Shown piece by piece: positions 1 through 9,785 of a DNA stretch of 27,246 nt. This DNA is from Apostichopus californicus (taxonomy: Eukaryota > Echinodermata > Holothuroidea > Aspidochirotida > Stichopodidae). The notes beneath the pieces are model-generated. The model was not told where the DNA came from. It made no database searches and saw nothing but the letters and a program-made list of their open reading frames with translations. Within the stretch, counting starts at the first letter, position 1, and each line of letters starts with the position of its first letter. Location: assembly GCA_020650975.1 (NCBI GenBank), contig JAIPMN010027667.1, forward strand, positions 1 through 27,246. Reading direction: 5' to 3'. The translations under genes and the position numbers were made by a program.

Positions 1-554
1 TATAAATATATGTATATATATATAAATAGGTAAATATATAAATCGCGTCTTGTCTTATGACGAATGAACACGTACAATGACAAATATTAAATATTCAATA
101 GTGGATTGTCAGCTCATTTTACATCAACATATTTTATTCCATTTCCAGTTACTTTAACGCCAGTTTATTAAAGAAAATAGAATTTCTGCATGCAGGGAAG
201 TTTGCAAACATAATAAAAGTCTACTTCAAGAAACAAATATTTACTGTACGTTTTCAAATTCTGTTACAGTTTTAATGATTATTTAAAAAAAAAAAAACTC
301 ATGATGGTTTCTCGACAGTTTAAACAATCTTTGGTTCTCTTGGTTAATAAATGAAACACTTAATTACGAAGATGTTTTTTTTGTGCCAAAATTGCAGAGT
401 CATTGAAAGGAAAATTCACACCAAAAATGATGCATGATTATTTTGCTACACAATGGTGAGAAATAACATCATAATTTTAAGGACTAGTTAGTTTGTGTTT
501 ATGATTGATGCATAATGAGGGTTGAAGTTACTATTTGTTAATTTTTCGTCGCAG
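1..554. other. Intron or 5' flank of the receptor gene
   Basis: AT-rich sequence starting with a TA-rich microsatellite (about 1-45). The exon at 555 begins in mid-codon, so transcript sequence must lie upstream and this is probably intron. I see no convincing exon here; the CCATTTCCAG near 139-148 is acceptor-like but has no useful open frame after it. Confidence 0.55.
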
Positions 555-866
555 ATAAGCCTCGACAAGAATGTCTGGTGGTTTCTATTTGTGATTCCTG
601 CTACTGTAGCTCTGATGCTAAGACCAACCACAATGTTTCCTGCAGTGTCCTTGGTGCTCGTCCTCAAGTAAACGTCAGCTTAATCACTGAAAACGAAGAC
701 CTCTTCAATGTTACCGTCAGGCATAATACAGATACGGATACGTTTGATACTATTGCTTACATGAAGGTTTCTATGGATACATGTGATTCAAAACTATCAG
801 TGAGATGCTCTGTCGTTGGAAGTAACATATTCGACATCAAAGACAGCTCTATGGATCTAAATTCAG
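555..866 (+). CDS. Exon: Ig-like ectodomain
   Basis: The acceptor follows TCGTCGCAG and the donor is CAG|GTAACA. The exon starts after one base of a codon and ends with one base of the next, the 1-1 phase typical of shuffled extracellular domains. It encodes about 103 residues. CSVLG at 29-33 and RCSVVG at 83-88 give the spaced cysteine pair of an Ig fold, without the core tryptophan. Three N-glycosylation sequons (NVS, NVS, NVT at 26, 39 and 51) support an extracellular position. Extra cysteines at 6, 12, 15 and 17 probably belong to the end of an upstream domain or an extra disulfide. The preceding exon is not in the window. Confidence 0.8.
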
Positions 867-3800
867 GTAACATTTTGTATGAAACCTTTTTGTATATTAA
901 CCAGAACGATAAAGGCTTAGTGTTTCCTTGCCCAATTTGATATGACTGAACACAAAATGGTCTTCTAATTATGTTATATATATAGTCCGAATGTAAACAT
1001 AAAAAATAAAATAATTTTTTTATAAATATATTTTTTTAAATATTAATTCCTTGTAGCACCATGCATTAAAACCACCGACACACTCACTGACTCCACAGCG
1101 AAGGATGAAGAAATATTTGCTTTTCTCGATGATTTTATATTAGTAATTGTTGTAGCCTTCGTCGTGACAGCGGTAGTGATATGTATGGTCGTTATCGTCT
1201 GTGTTACTGTATGTAAAAAAGGTAAGGAATTGTTCCATATTAATATATATATATATTACCATATATAACATTTTAGATATATGTTAATTATTTCTAATGT
1301 GAATTCCTAAGTAGTACGTAAACTGTACATGCACAGCAGTGCATCTATAGTCATGTTACGACAAATACAAGAAAACAAGGATTAATACAAAACGTCTGCG
1401 TAATTGTTAGTTGTGTGCAAACACGTACACTAAGAACCTTCGTATTTGTGGCAGATACAAAAGCGTTGTCACGGTTGATTTTAATACAACAGGTAAATAT
1501 GTTAACATTAATACTCAACATCCATATGAAGTTCCTCCTCTGAAATATCTTAATGTGCATATTTAACTGTAATATCATTATCTTTCACGGGATGCAGCAG
1601 TATATATTGGTACGTAGCTACGTAAATCTTTCATTCACCGCTCGACATGTATAATAGTGCTACTGTAACAAAATAATCTGAGCAACCCTTCATAAAAAGG
1701 GTACACAATCAGATATACTTGTTGCCTTTGAGTATGCAGCTGTGATCATAAAATAAATTGTACTTGGTTGGTGTAATTTACAAAGGTTGCTCGCCAGTCA
1801 CTGCAACGGTCTGAGCACCCCTTGAGAGACAGTCTTCCCAGGCTGCCAGGTTGCAAGCTTCATCTGCCAAATATGCTGAAAATACTTGCAAAATCCGATA
1901 TAGCAACCTCCCAAATGACAAAATAGGGTACAGTACTGAACTAAAATTTGGAGAATGACTCCAGACAGCTACTTTCTATGGAAGTCGACCCTCTCAAGCA
2001 ATTGATACAATTATCTCCGGATACCCTTTACACTGGGATATCGAAAGAAATCCTGACCTCAACAGAGAATGCCAGAAAGTGTCATATCCGGGTATCTAGT
2101 GGCACAAAACATGAAACAATTGTCACCATGGTTGAGCTTGGGCAAATGTGGACGTACCTTTTGGGCCTATTTACATTGCTGCCCGTCCTTGCTACGCCAC
2201 ATCCCCCAAACCCAGAACCCACCGAACCCGGCTCAATTTCGACTGTTTACTCTGTTATTGTACCTCAGTAATTGCTTTGCACTGCTTTCCCGTTATTAGA
2301 AAAATCGAAGTGTGTTCCCACCTTCTGCCTATCTTCTGTGTGCGTGTGTGTGTTTAAGTCCATGGGATGATTATAGATGTTTGAATCAGTTCTCGTAATT
2401 TATCAATAATGGACTTGGAACCGAGATATCACCGTGACTAGTAATTTTTATTTCAATCGGTTTTCGGAAATGGAGAGCAGATCAATATTTCAGCAGTCAG
2501 ACAATGAAATCATCTTCTTAGATTTGCCGCTGTGAATTTAACAGTTTTAGATATATGTTACATAGTATAAATTTCATTTGTCTTAAGATTGGGTTAAATA
2601 TGTCATATATTTGTACCCTGCTTATTATAAAGCTAGTTGAACGTCTGTAAGATTGAGTGAATTGAAATATCATTACTGATTATCATCTTTTGCACATAGT
2701 CATTACGGGGCTCAACGATATTAATACTTTCTGAATTGGAATTTCAAATTACAAAATTTTAAAACGTAAATTGGAAACATTTTTCTTTTTAAGGAAGGAA
2801 TGACAACTCCAAAAAGGAACATCAGGATAGTAACATTGAATTGGTATGTACAATATCAATATAGGGTGAAATATCAATATAGTGTGTAATATCAATATAG
2901 TATGTAATATCAATACAGCGTGCAATATCAATATAGTGTGTAATAACAATATAGTGTGTAATATCAGTATAGTGTGTAATATCAATATAGTGTGTAATAT
3001 CAATAAAGAGTGCAATATCAATAATTGTCCAATATCAATATAGTGTGTTACATATATATATATATTGTGCAATTTCAATATAGTGTGTAATATCAATATA
3101 GTGTGTTATAAGAATATAGTGTGCAATAACAATATAGTGTGCAATATCAATATAGTGTACAATATCAATATAGTACTAAATATTGATACTATAATATTTG
3201 AAATTTTCAACAACCATTCCTTGTGCTTTAATAATATTACTTTATTAAATGTAAAATTATAATATACACAAAACGTTCTTAGATCTTTGGGAGTATCAAC
3301 GTGAAGGCTGTATTTCCCGACATTGGTAATAGCGTTTCGTTGAATGGGACTTTGTATTGCTAAATATTGAAGTACACGAATCGCTATTTTCCATGCAACA
3401 TGTCAATTTGTAATCAATAACATTCGACCATTCAACGTATTATCTAACTTTTAACTGTCATGTTTTTATCGTCTACAGAATGCAGCAGAACCTCTCCTTA
3501 CACCTTCATCAGAAGGTAATGTTGTAGTGCATGAATTAGTCTTGATGATTGTATTTATTTCTCCTTACATGTAAAGGCAAGACAAGCAAAAAGAGGGGAT
3601 TGACCCTTAAGGAAATGTTACAAAAATCGAGTATAAGTATGTAAATTATGTTACATGACTAATTCAAATCCTGTTTTCAAAAACGATAAAATTTCTAATC
3701 AAAATTATCAATTTGTTGTATCCAATGTTTAACAAAGTTATAAAAGTTATTCTTTTCGCCAGAATGCTGATGAAAATTAAGACTAAACCTATCGAATGTT

Positions 3801-6800
3801 CTTTTGTGACTCTTCTTGTTTCAAGGAGAAATGGAATCGTTGATAAAACATCTTCAAGATCGATACGAGTCGATGAGCTACATTAAACCACTGCCATGGG
3901 GAGAGAAGGTTCTCATCGATGAACTCTACACTGAAACTGTATGTCATGTAACTTATCCGAATCGCCCCACAGAAACCAAGACCAGCAAATCCTTGCTCGA
4001 TCCAAAGGTCTCTCAAGAAATAAAGAGGGCTTTGTTTATTGCAGACATTGGCCATGGAAAGACAACACTTCGTCAGTATCTAGCCTGTCAGTGGTCAAAG
4101 AAGAAACTAAATGAAAAGAAAAAAGAAATGCTTTTTATCTTGCCACTGACAGGAATCGACATTAATGCCGGTATTGGAGAACAATTACATAAAACTTTGC
4201 AAAGAGATGTGAATATCTCACGTGAACAACTGTGTTACATTATACTGAAAAGGAAATGTCATCTACTGCTGGATGGATTAGACGAAATAAACCAACAAGA
4301 AAATACTAGCAGTACACATGTCTCGCCTGGTGATATTTCATTAAAACGTTTATTGAACGAGTCCATGTTGAATCAATACCCACATTTGAGGTTATGGGTT
4401 ACATCACGTAAGATAGATCAGTCAAAGTGCATTATCGGAAAACCATACGTTGAAGTGGAGATTTTAGGATTCAATGTAGACGGAATAAAAACATACGTCC
4501 GTAAAACATTGGATTATTACAAACGACTGAAGTCATGTGAGAAAAGAATAGACGTTCCAAACAATAAAGAAACAAATGAAAAAACTGATGTAGAGATAAT
4601 AGAGAAAACAATTTCTACCTTAGACCAAAATGACTTAGTGCAAATCTTTAAAGACACACCGTTGTATATTGTTATGTTTATTCATATCATAATGTCAAAG
4701 CTACTCCAAATCAATGGGGCAATCAATGAGTTGAACATCAACAAGATGTCTTCATTAGTTAGTTCAATCATTACTTGCCTCGACAGAAGGTTCCTGGAGA
4801 AGCAGGGTAACGAAACTATGTTAACAGAGCTGCAACCGTTACGTATGAAACTCGCGAAAGCATCATTAAATTATGATTTAGATATAGGTGAATCGATTAA
4901 AAACTTTCATCTTAACGAAGCATGTCTTCAAGCTCATGAAATAGAAATGGCTCAATCAATTGGATATATAAAACCTATCAAAGCGTTGCATAGTGTTAGC
5001 GTGTCAAAATCTGACTACAATGTCTTCTCTCATGATTATATTCAAGAGTTTTGTATTGCGGAATACATTGTTTCAGAGGATTTAGACGCTTTAAAGAAGA
5101 TCTTAAAAACTTTAAAAACCAAAAAGACAGAAGAAAATATAAGAACTTCCCGAATCTTACGGTTTATATGCGGTATTTCTAGAAAGAGAGAAGAAGAAGC
5201 ATTGAAGTTCTTATTGAAAAATGGACGCTGGAATACATTAACAGATTGCATGTACGAATCGGAAAACGTTGAGGATATTATTGATATTCAACTTAAAGCA
5301 GAATCTGTCAAACCGTCGAACCTTTTGCAGAACTATCCGTCACATTCGAATATGAAAGTTGTGCGTTTAGATGAGCGATATCATCAGAATGCTTTTAAAC
5401 TGTTTATGGAAAAGTGCTTACGTTCAAATGTAAGTTAAGTTACTTATTTTTTTATCCACATGTTGTATTCAGAAGTCATTCCTATCAAAGTCACCAACAG
5501 GCTTAATTGATACAAACTGGTCAAGAATAACTTGAAATCAAGTGACAGTTGTCAGCGGAGGGTAAATTACACTCAGCAATGTTAACTTGTTTATTTTTTG
5601 TAATGTTTGTTTATCTTCGATGCATTTGATTTCACAAATGTTATCATCTCGGCTGTTTAGTACCAAATTAAACTACACAGGGGCCCATTGGGATCTCGGC
5701 AATCTTTGGACACTTAGATAACCGTGAATTAGACTTCAGTGTTGGTGTAATGCCATAGTATTGAACGTGTTAATTCATCGTTTATTCCGAACAATTCCCG
5801 CTACTTATCTCTCATATTGTTTTATTGAAAATTACTCACTGCCTTAGTAATGCAATGCCAGTTACATAGATAACATTTTTCACATTAAAAGTGCATAATT
5901 ATGCGGAAATGGAGTGGTGTCTTAGACTTCGACCACAGTGACAGTTTTTATTATACTTTTACAAGCAGTTTAAAGCTACTGCTAAAATTTGTTCTACAAA
6001 ATCACCCGATACTCATAGCTAGTACAGTAACTACTGTTCATGAACAGTAGTTACTGTACCAGCTTTGAGAATCGGGTGACAAAATCTGCTGCGGAGTCCG
6101 TGCTCAGTAATGATATAAATATGTAGTAACCGGGTAGACTTTGTGTAACTTTATGTTTAATGCAAAATGGCCTTGAATAGCGTTCTTTATTAGTAGTACA
6201 CAGCCCTTTCTGTCAAAGGCATGTTTCATCCATATAATGCAATATAGGTAAAGGCTTAGACATACAAATAATTAACTGGGTTTCGGCAGGAAAGTTTGCT
6301 GGTTAGGATACTGCTTCTTCTTTACACACAAAAACTGCGCGATTAAATAATAACCTGTCCTTCACGAAAAGGAAGTGAAAAGTAAAATGTAACGGATCAT
6401 TACCTTGAAATAATTATACAACCGGTGAATCCGTATCCTTGCCGGCGAATCGGCTAGTCCCGATTATAGACGTGTATTAAGTTAAGCAAAACAGGCCTCC
6501 TAAGGGCCCAATGCTTTTTCATCTAGATATCTAGATGACTTCTTTTATTCTAATATAATTTATATTCGGCTAGTCTAGAAAATCTAATATAATATTAATT
6601 CGGCTAGTCTAGAAATGCAGGTCAAATGGCCCCTTTATTGTGTCATTTGTTTTGTCACACTGAAAAGAGAGGTTTATTTTGTTAATACTGCACAATAAGA
6701 AGGAATGATTTTGTGGGTATGTGAGTCGTTTATTACATTACATATAAAGAAAATATGTCACCATCTAACTTAACGCTCAGCATAATATCACTGGATATTA

Positions 6801-9785
6801 ACATTCTAAGAGATGCAGGTACAGTACTTAGGGTGACATAGTATGCATGATCGAAATGTTTTGTATCATCGTTCTAAACTGTATTGATTTTATTACAAAA
6901 GTGACGGTAATATTTGAATAAAAAGCATCTTAGAACCATTTGATGATAAGCTTTCAAAAACTAGACAAATAGCTCTATGAATTCCTTGTTTTCAATACTT
7001 TTCAGTACATTTTGGAAAGTTCCCTTTCATTCCCGTCAAAATGGATATTCAAACGACCTTCTGTCCCCATCCAAGCTATTTGAAAATCTTGCGGAAGGAG
7101 TAATGTTCTTTTAGTAATCGAAGAAAGTATTTAGCTATAAAATACATATTTGCCTATACCTTTTTAAGCATTGTAGAGTTTTTAGGAAAAGTTGGTTTTA
7201 GTTTTACTGGAATTAGTAGGCTGTTGATTTTATTGACCATCTCTGTAATTGTAAATCTTGCATGCAGAGAATAGTTAAACTGACGACTAATCTCATTTCT
7301 TTTCAGCTATGCTTTGATTCACATAGAAACCGGTTATCGATCAGTGCATATATGATGAAGTTGTGAATAACACACACATAGACACACATTGTATTGCAAA
7401 CCAATTACAAATATTAATACCATGTCGTGAGAGGAAACGTTAGCATTAGTATATTTAGCAATTTTCATGTGAGTTATTCCATCATGAGTTTGTTGAATCT
7501 TTGTTAAAATTGGTATTATTATTCTTTTTTGGCAGCTACACTTTGACTCAATATCTATCGGTGAAGAGTGCCCATTGGATTTCCTGCTGTCACTGACTTT
7601 ACCTATGGTCGACACCTTTGAATTGCACAATATCCCCTGCGTCAATGAAGAAAGTAGTAATACGTTCTTGAAAATTATTTTGTGGGCGATGCGCACAAAT
7701 GTCAACAATCGGATCCGGTAAGAAAAATTAACTTCATCATTAGTCTTCCTTCGGTTTTGGTTGTGACAAGAATTAATTGACATCAAGTATTAGCCAACAC
7801 AATGGAAAGTTTGTCGAGTAACTTGTGCCTTACTTAGTGGCTACATAGTATGACTAACTTAAAGATTATGTTGTAATTTACTTGGGAAAAAGCAAGTTCC
7901 ATTCCTAACTTTCGTTTGTTGTTTCTTAGTTCTATTTATCATTCATTCTTGTAGATTTCTGAAAGGCAATGTTCCTGCAAACGTTGAGTCCAAGAACATG
8001 ACATGGAGCCCTTTTAAAAGTAAGTTTTAGAGTTAAGAACGTTTGATACGTTTGTGTCAACAAGCAAGGGGAAGGATACATTAAAATGGAAGACTAAATT
8101 TCAAGGGAATTTAACTAATTCGCACATTAACAAGTTCAATTGCGAGTTATTAATTTCATATCACAATTTTTATAATATTTTAAATATGATGGGATGTGAT
8201 TGCCCGAAAATGTCATAACAAAAGGAAAGGACAACTTAATCACTTTCCACACAGACGCTTTATAAAGACTGTTCATCGTGTTTCACTCTATGCAGAGTTT
8301 AATGGCACACACGAGGCCCTCGATAGCGTACATAATGCGCATACAATGTGCGTGTATGCGAACAATGCACGTTCCGTTATTCCTCAACCAGCATACATAC
8401 ACATGTAGCCTACGTTATGCATAGGAAATGTTAATTACATTTGAACGATAATGCTATATATTGGATGTTTGTTTCTTTAATAAATCATTGTTCTTTTTGT
8501 CGAAGATTCATAGATAGACTAAAACATCGCTTTGGGTGCAAGGTTTATAATATCATGCAGCCATATCTGATAATGTCATATTTGGAGAATGCATGTTATG
8601 TGCATATTTGCCTTTGAATACTATTGCCAAAATGCGCATTGCCGTTTAGGTGATGTACGTACATATGTATGGTAGCGCGTTAAGCGTTGAAGAAATTCAC
8701 CGGTGGTTCAGACACACCCGTACGACCAATTAGGCTGCTAGAGCAGTTCATACTGTCAAAAAAAGCGTGACGTGTCATTGACATATAAGATGGAAATATA
8801 AAAATACAATTTCCTATAGTAAAAAAAATTAATAAGAAACATTGTACAGGTAACATATGATGTATTTCTAACGATCTTTATTAGTTGTCTAACAGTAGTT
8901 ACTAGAATTACTTTTATGACTATAGATGCTACATGTATCCCGACTTTGAAAGGTGAAAGAGCTAGACTGATAATTGATATCAAATACGAACTTGTTGTTG
9001 ATCGATGTTGTGTTTCAGTTGCATATAACGCTGACGGAAGCGACAGAGAAAACGATCATATCTTGGACCTCGGAAGCGGGACTTGGAAGAAACCAGCCAT
9101 AACAGCTATTGCTAAAGGGTAAATATGTGGGTAACCTTTTCATATGATATTCTAAACCTCACAGAATCAGAGTAGAATGAGGGAATGATGTCATGAAGGT
9201 AAACCTTACATGCACAAAAAGTGTTTTTAGAATTGTTTACGTCTACTTCCATCGTTTAAGTAAATGGATATAAGCGTGCATATTACATATTTTAGCTCCG
9301 TACAACTTATTCAATTGGACTGCAAATATAACTGAACGGTGATTATGTTTCTTTTTCCTTGTCGTATGTTTGAGGCATCAGAAACATAATTTGAACTAAT
9401 GACACCATTGCATATGTGATACAAAGTGTCACTTGGAGTTATTGCAGTAGGATAATCTTACACGAGATACCTACAATATTAATATATTAATTCATGTGAT
9501 ATTGATTGTGACTACAATATTTTATAACGTCATATGATCATACAATGTTTTGATTGAAACTTTGGAAATTAATAGAAATTGATCAGTACTTGATATGACG
9601 GTACCTAGTTGAACGAACTCCTTAAACGAAGTTGTCATTTTTAATAGCACAGAATACAGTGCCACCTCTTGTAAGATGAAATTAAGGACCTAGTTGATAC
9701 ACTTATTGACTCACGAGAAAGCATGTTGGCATATATTGATTGATTTCTTTTATCTTTCAGGAAAATTCTTTCAGCTGTTAGGTAA
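555..9785 (+). CDS. Ig-like/transmembrane/NACHT receptor (5' partial, 9 exons)
   Basis: Exons 555-866, 1057-1221, 2794-2843, 3479-3515, 3826-5429, 7536-7717, 7955-8019, 8926-9118 and 9761-9785 join with consistent phase into 876 residues ending at TAA. Every intron is GT-AG. Seen, numbering from the first whole codon in the window: an Ig-like domain (Cys29-Cys84), a transmembrane helix at about 130-156 followed by KKG, a linker at 159-220, a NACHT ATPase (GHGKTT at 263-268, LLLDGLDE at 334-341, TSR at 380-382), a helical region with FSHDYIQEF at 588-596, and a divergent tail from 723. Known: NACHT proteins are STAND ATPases that oligomerise when activated, and most are cytosolic. Inferred: a type I membrane receptor with the Ig domain outside and NACHT inside. 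No signal peptide is visible because the start lies upstream; exon 1 here begins in mid-codon. No death-fold or TIR domain is present in the part seen. A poly(A) signal lies about 95 bases after the stop. The join across intron 2 is what makes this a fusion, and transcript data would settle it. Confidence 0.82.
1057..1221 (+). CDS. Exon: membrane stalk and transmembrane helix
   Basis: The acceptor follows TTCCTTGTAG and the donor is G|GTAAGG. It encodes an acidic and threonine-rich stalk, then about 27 hydrophobic residues (from FILVIVV to VTVC, residues 130-156), then KK as a stop-transfer signal. It continues the Ig exon in phase and places everything downstream in the cytoplasm by the positive-inside rule. 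Confidence 0.85.
1222..2793. other. Intron after the transmembrane exon
   Basis: About 1.6 kb with no exon that fits the phase. The stretch 1600-2300 is less AT-rich and includes an unremarkable 107-codon open frame from 1948, possibly an old repeat copy. A perfect 14-base palindrome TACGTAGCTACGTA lies near 1611-1624. Confidence 0.5.
2794..2843 (+). CDS. Micro-exon 1 of the cytoplasmic linker
   Basis: Fifty bases between TTCTTTTTAAG and TTG|GTATGT. With the split glycine codon it reads GRNDNSKKEHQDSNIEL, a polar and probably disordered segment. The phases match both neighbours. The 18-bp minisatellite starts six bases after its donor. Confidence 0.7.
2850..3178. repeat. 18-bp minisatellite in the intron
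   Basis: About 18 diverged copies of CAATATCAATATAGTGTG. Some units differ by a base or two (one is 17 bases), and one spot is interrupted by a short AT run near 3052-3066. An 18-base unit is exactly six codons, so both strands carry long spurious open frames that read as ILHTIL or NINIVC repeats. It fills much of the intron between the two micro-exons. Confidence 0.93.
3479..3515 (+). CDS. Micro-exon 2 of the cytoplasmic linker
   Basis: Thirty-seven bases between TCGTCTACAG and GAAG|GTAATG, reading NAAEPLLTPSSE plus one base of a glycine codon. It bridges the previous micro-exon to the NACHT exon in phase. A length that is not a multiple of three means skipping it would shift the frame and stop NACHT being made. 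Confidence 0.68.
3826..5429 (+). CDS. Exon: NACHT ATPase with winged-helix/helical region
   Basis: A single 1604-base exon encoding 534 residues, between TTGTTTCAAG and AAT|GTAAGT. Walker A is at 4050-4067 (GHGKTT), Walker B at 4263-4286 (LLLDGLDE, the extended Asp/Glu form of NACHT) and the sensor at 4401-4409 (TSR). A GFNVDGIKTYV segment resembles the conserved post-sensor region, and FSHDYIQEF at 5025-5051 matches the helical motif seen after NACHT in many NLRs. The upstream segment YIKPLPWGEKVLIDELYTE resembles the pre-NACHT region of invertebrate NLR-like proteins. The first P-loop glycine is alanine (ADIGHGKT). The open frame runs two codons past the donor to a stop in the intron. Confidence 0.93.
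6002..6079. repeat. Near-perfect fold-back palindrome
   Basis: Arms 6002-6040 and 6041-6079 are reverse complements with three mismatches in 39 pairs and no loop, centred on TGTTCATGAACA. The outer part pairs TCACCCGAT with ATCGGGTGA. An 8-base direct repeat ACAAAATC (5996-6003 and 6079-6086) straddles the ends and may be a target duplication. It is either a tiny fold-back transposon or a strong hairpin in the pre-mRNA. Confidence 0.85.
6520..6616. repeat. Perfect 18-base palindrome next to a 34-bp direct duplication
   Basis: CATCTAGATATCTAGATG (6520-6537) is perfectly self-complementary. It is followed by two copies of a 34-base unit (6549-6582 and 6583-6616) sharing TCGGCTAGTCTAGAAA. The motif TCGGCTAGTC occurs once more near 6449, so the local repeat family is older than the duplication. 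Confidence 0.7.
7307..7366 (+). other. Possible alternative terminal exon or decayed exon copy
   Basis: After a strong acceptor (ATTTCTTTTCAG) the phase matches the NACHT exon and reads LCFDSHRNRLSISAYMMKL, then a TGA stop. Its start resembles the true next exon (LHFDS at 7536), and the DNA shares CTA..CTTTGA.TCA. If spliced, the receptor would end 19 residues after the NACHT exon. There is no good donor, so it would have to be terminal. It may equally be a relic. Confidence 0.3.
7536..7717 (+). CDS. Exon: post-NACHT tail, part 1
   Basis: The acceptor follows TTTTTTGGCAG and the donor is CCG|GTAAGA. It encodes about 60 residues from LHFDSISIGEECP to ILWAMRTNVNNRIR. Short beta-strand-like hydrophobic runs (LLSLTLPMV, TFELHNIP) might be a decayed leucine-rich repeat, but no clear repeat register is visible. 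The phase agrees with the NACHT exon and the next exon. Confidence 0.72.
7955..8019 (+). CDS. Exon: post-NACHT tail, part 2
   Basis: Sixty-five bases after TTCATTCTTGTAG, ending AAAA|GTAAGT, a near-ideal donor. It encodes RFLKGNVPANVESKNMTW and a few more residues. No domain is recognised. It is accepted because both splice sites are strong and the phase is kept. Confidence 0.68.
8020..8925. other. Intron in the receptor tail
   Basis: AT-rich with a slightly less AT-rich island at 8270-8400, where a small hairpin pairs CGCATAC with GTATGCG near 8338-8360. No exon candidate with matching phase was found. Confidence 0.5.
8926..9118 (+). CDS. Exon: post-NACHT tail, part 3
   Basis: The acceptor follows TTATGACTATAG and the donor is AAAGG|GTAAAT. 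It encodes about 64 residues (NATCIPTLKGERARLI through GTWKKPAITAIAK), with beta-strand-like alternation and a Cys-Cys pair (DRCCVSVAY). I do not recognise the domain. Confidence 0.68.
9761..9785 (+). CDS. Short terminal exon and stop codon
   Basis: After a strong acceptor (CTTTTATCTTTCAG) the frame completes a glycine codon, then reads KILSAVR and stops at TAA 9783-9785. The sequence around the stop, TTAG|GTAAAT, could also be a donor, so a further exon is possible. The nearby poly(A) signal favours this as the last exon. Confidence 0.6.

Larger units (their letters stand above)
5430..7535. other. Large intron after the NACHT exon
   Basis: About 2.1 kb of AT-rich sequence. It contains the fold-back element at 6002-6079, a short palindrome and two-copy repeat at 6520-6616, and an exon-like piece at 7307-7366. 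I see no other segment with both splice sites and a matching phase. Confidence 0.55.

Noticed and set aside
1948..2357. Three overlapping plus-strand open frames in the receptor intron
   Set aside because: No family resemblance, and none joins the flanking exons in phase.
2850..3178. CRISPR-like array
   Set aside because: The repeats are contiguous with no unique spacers, and the genome is animal.
2749..3262. Long open frames on both strands reading ILHTIL and NINIVC repeats
   Set aside because: They are by-products of the 18-bp (six-codon) minisatellite inside an intron.
3789..4055. 88-codon minus-strand open frame
   Set aside because: Antisense shadow of the start of the NACHT exon.
7334..7786. 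150-codon minus-strand open frame
   Set aside because: It lies antisense to the receptor exon at 7536-7717 and runs through both of its splice sites; no recognisable product.
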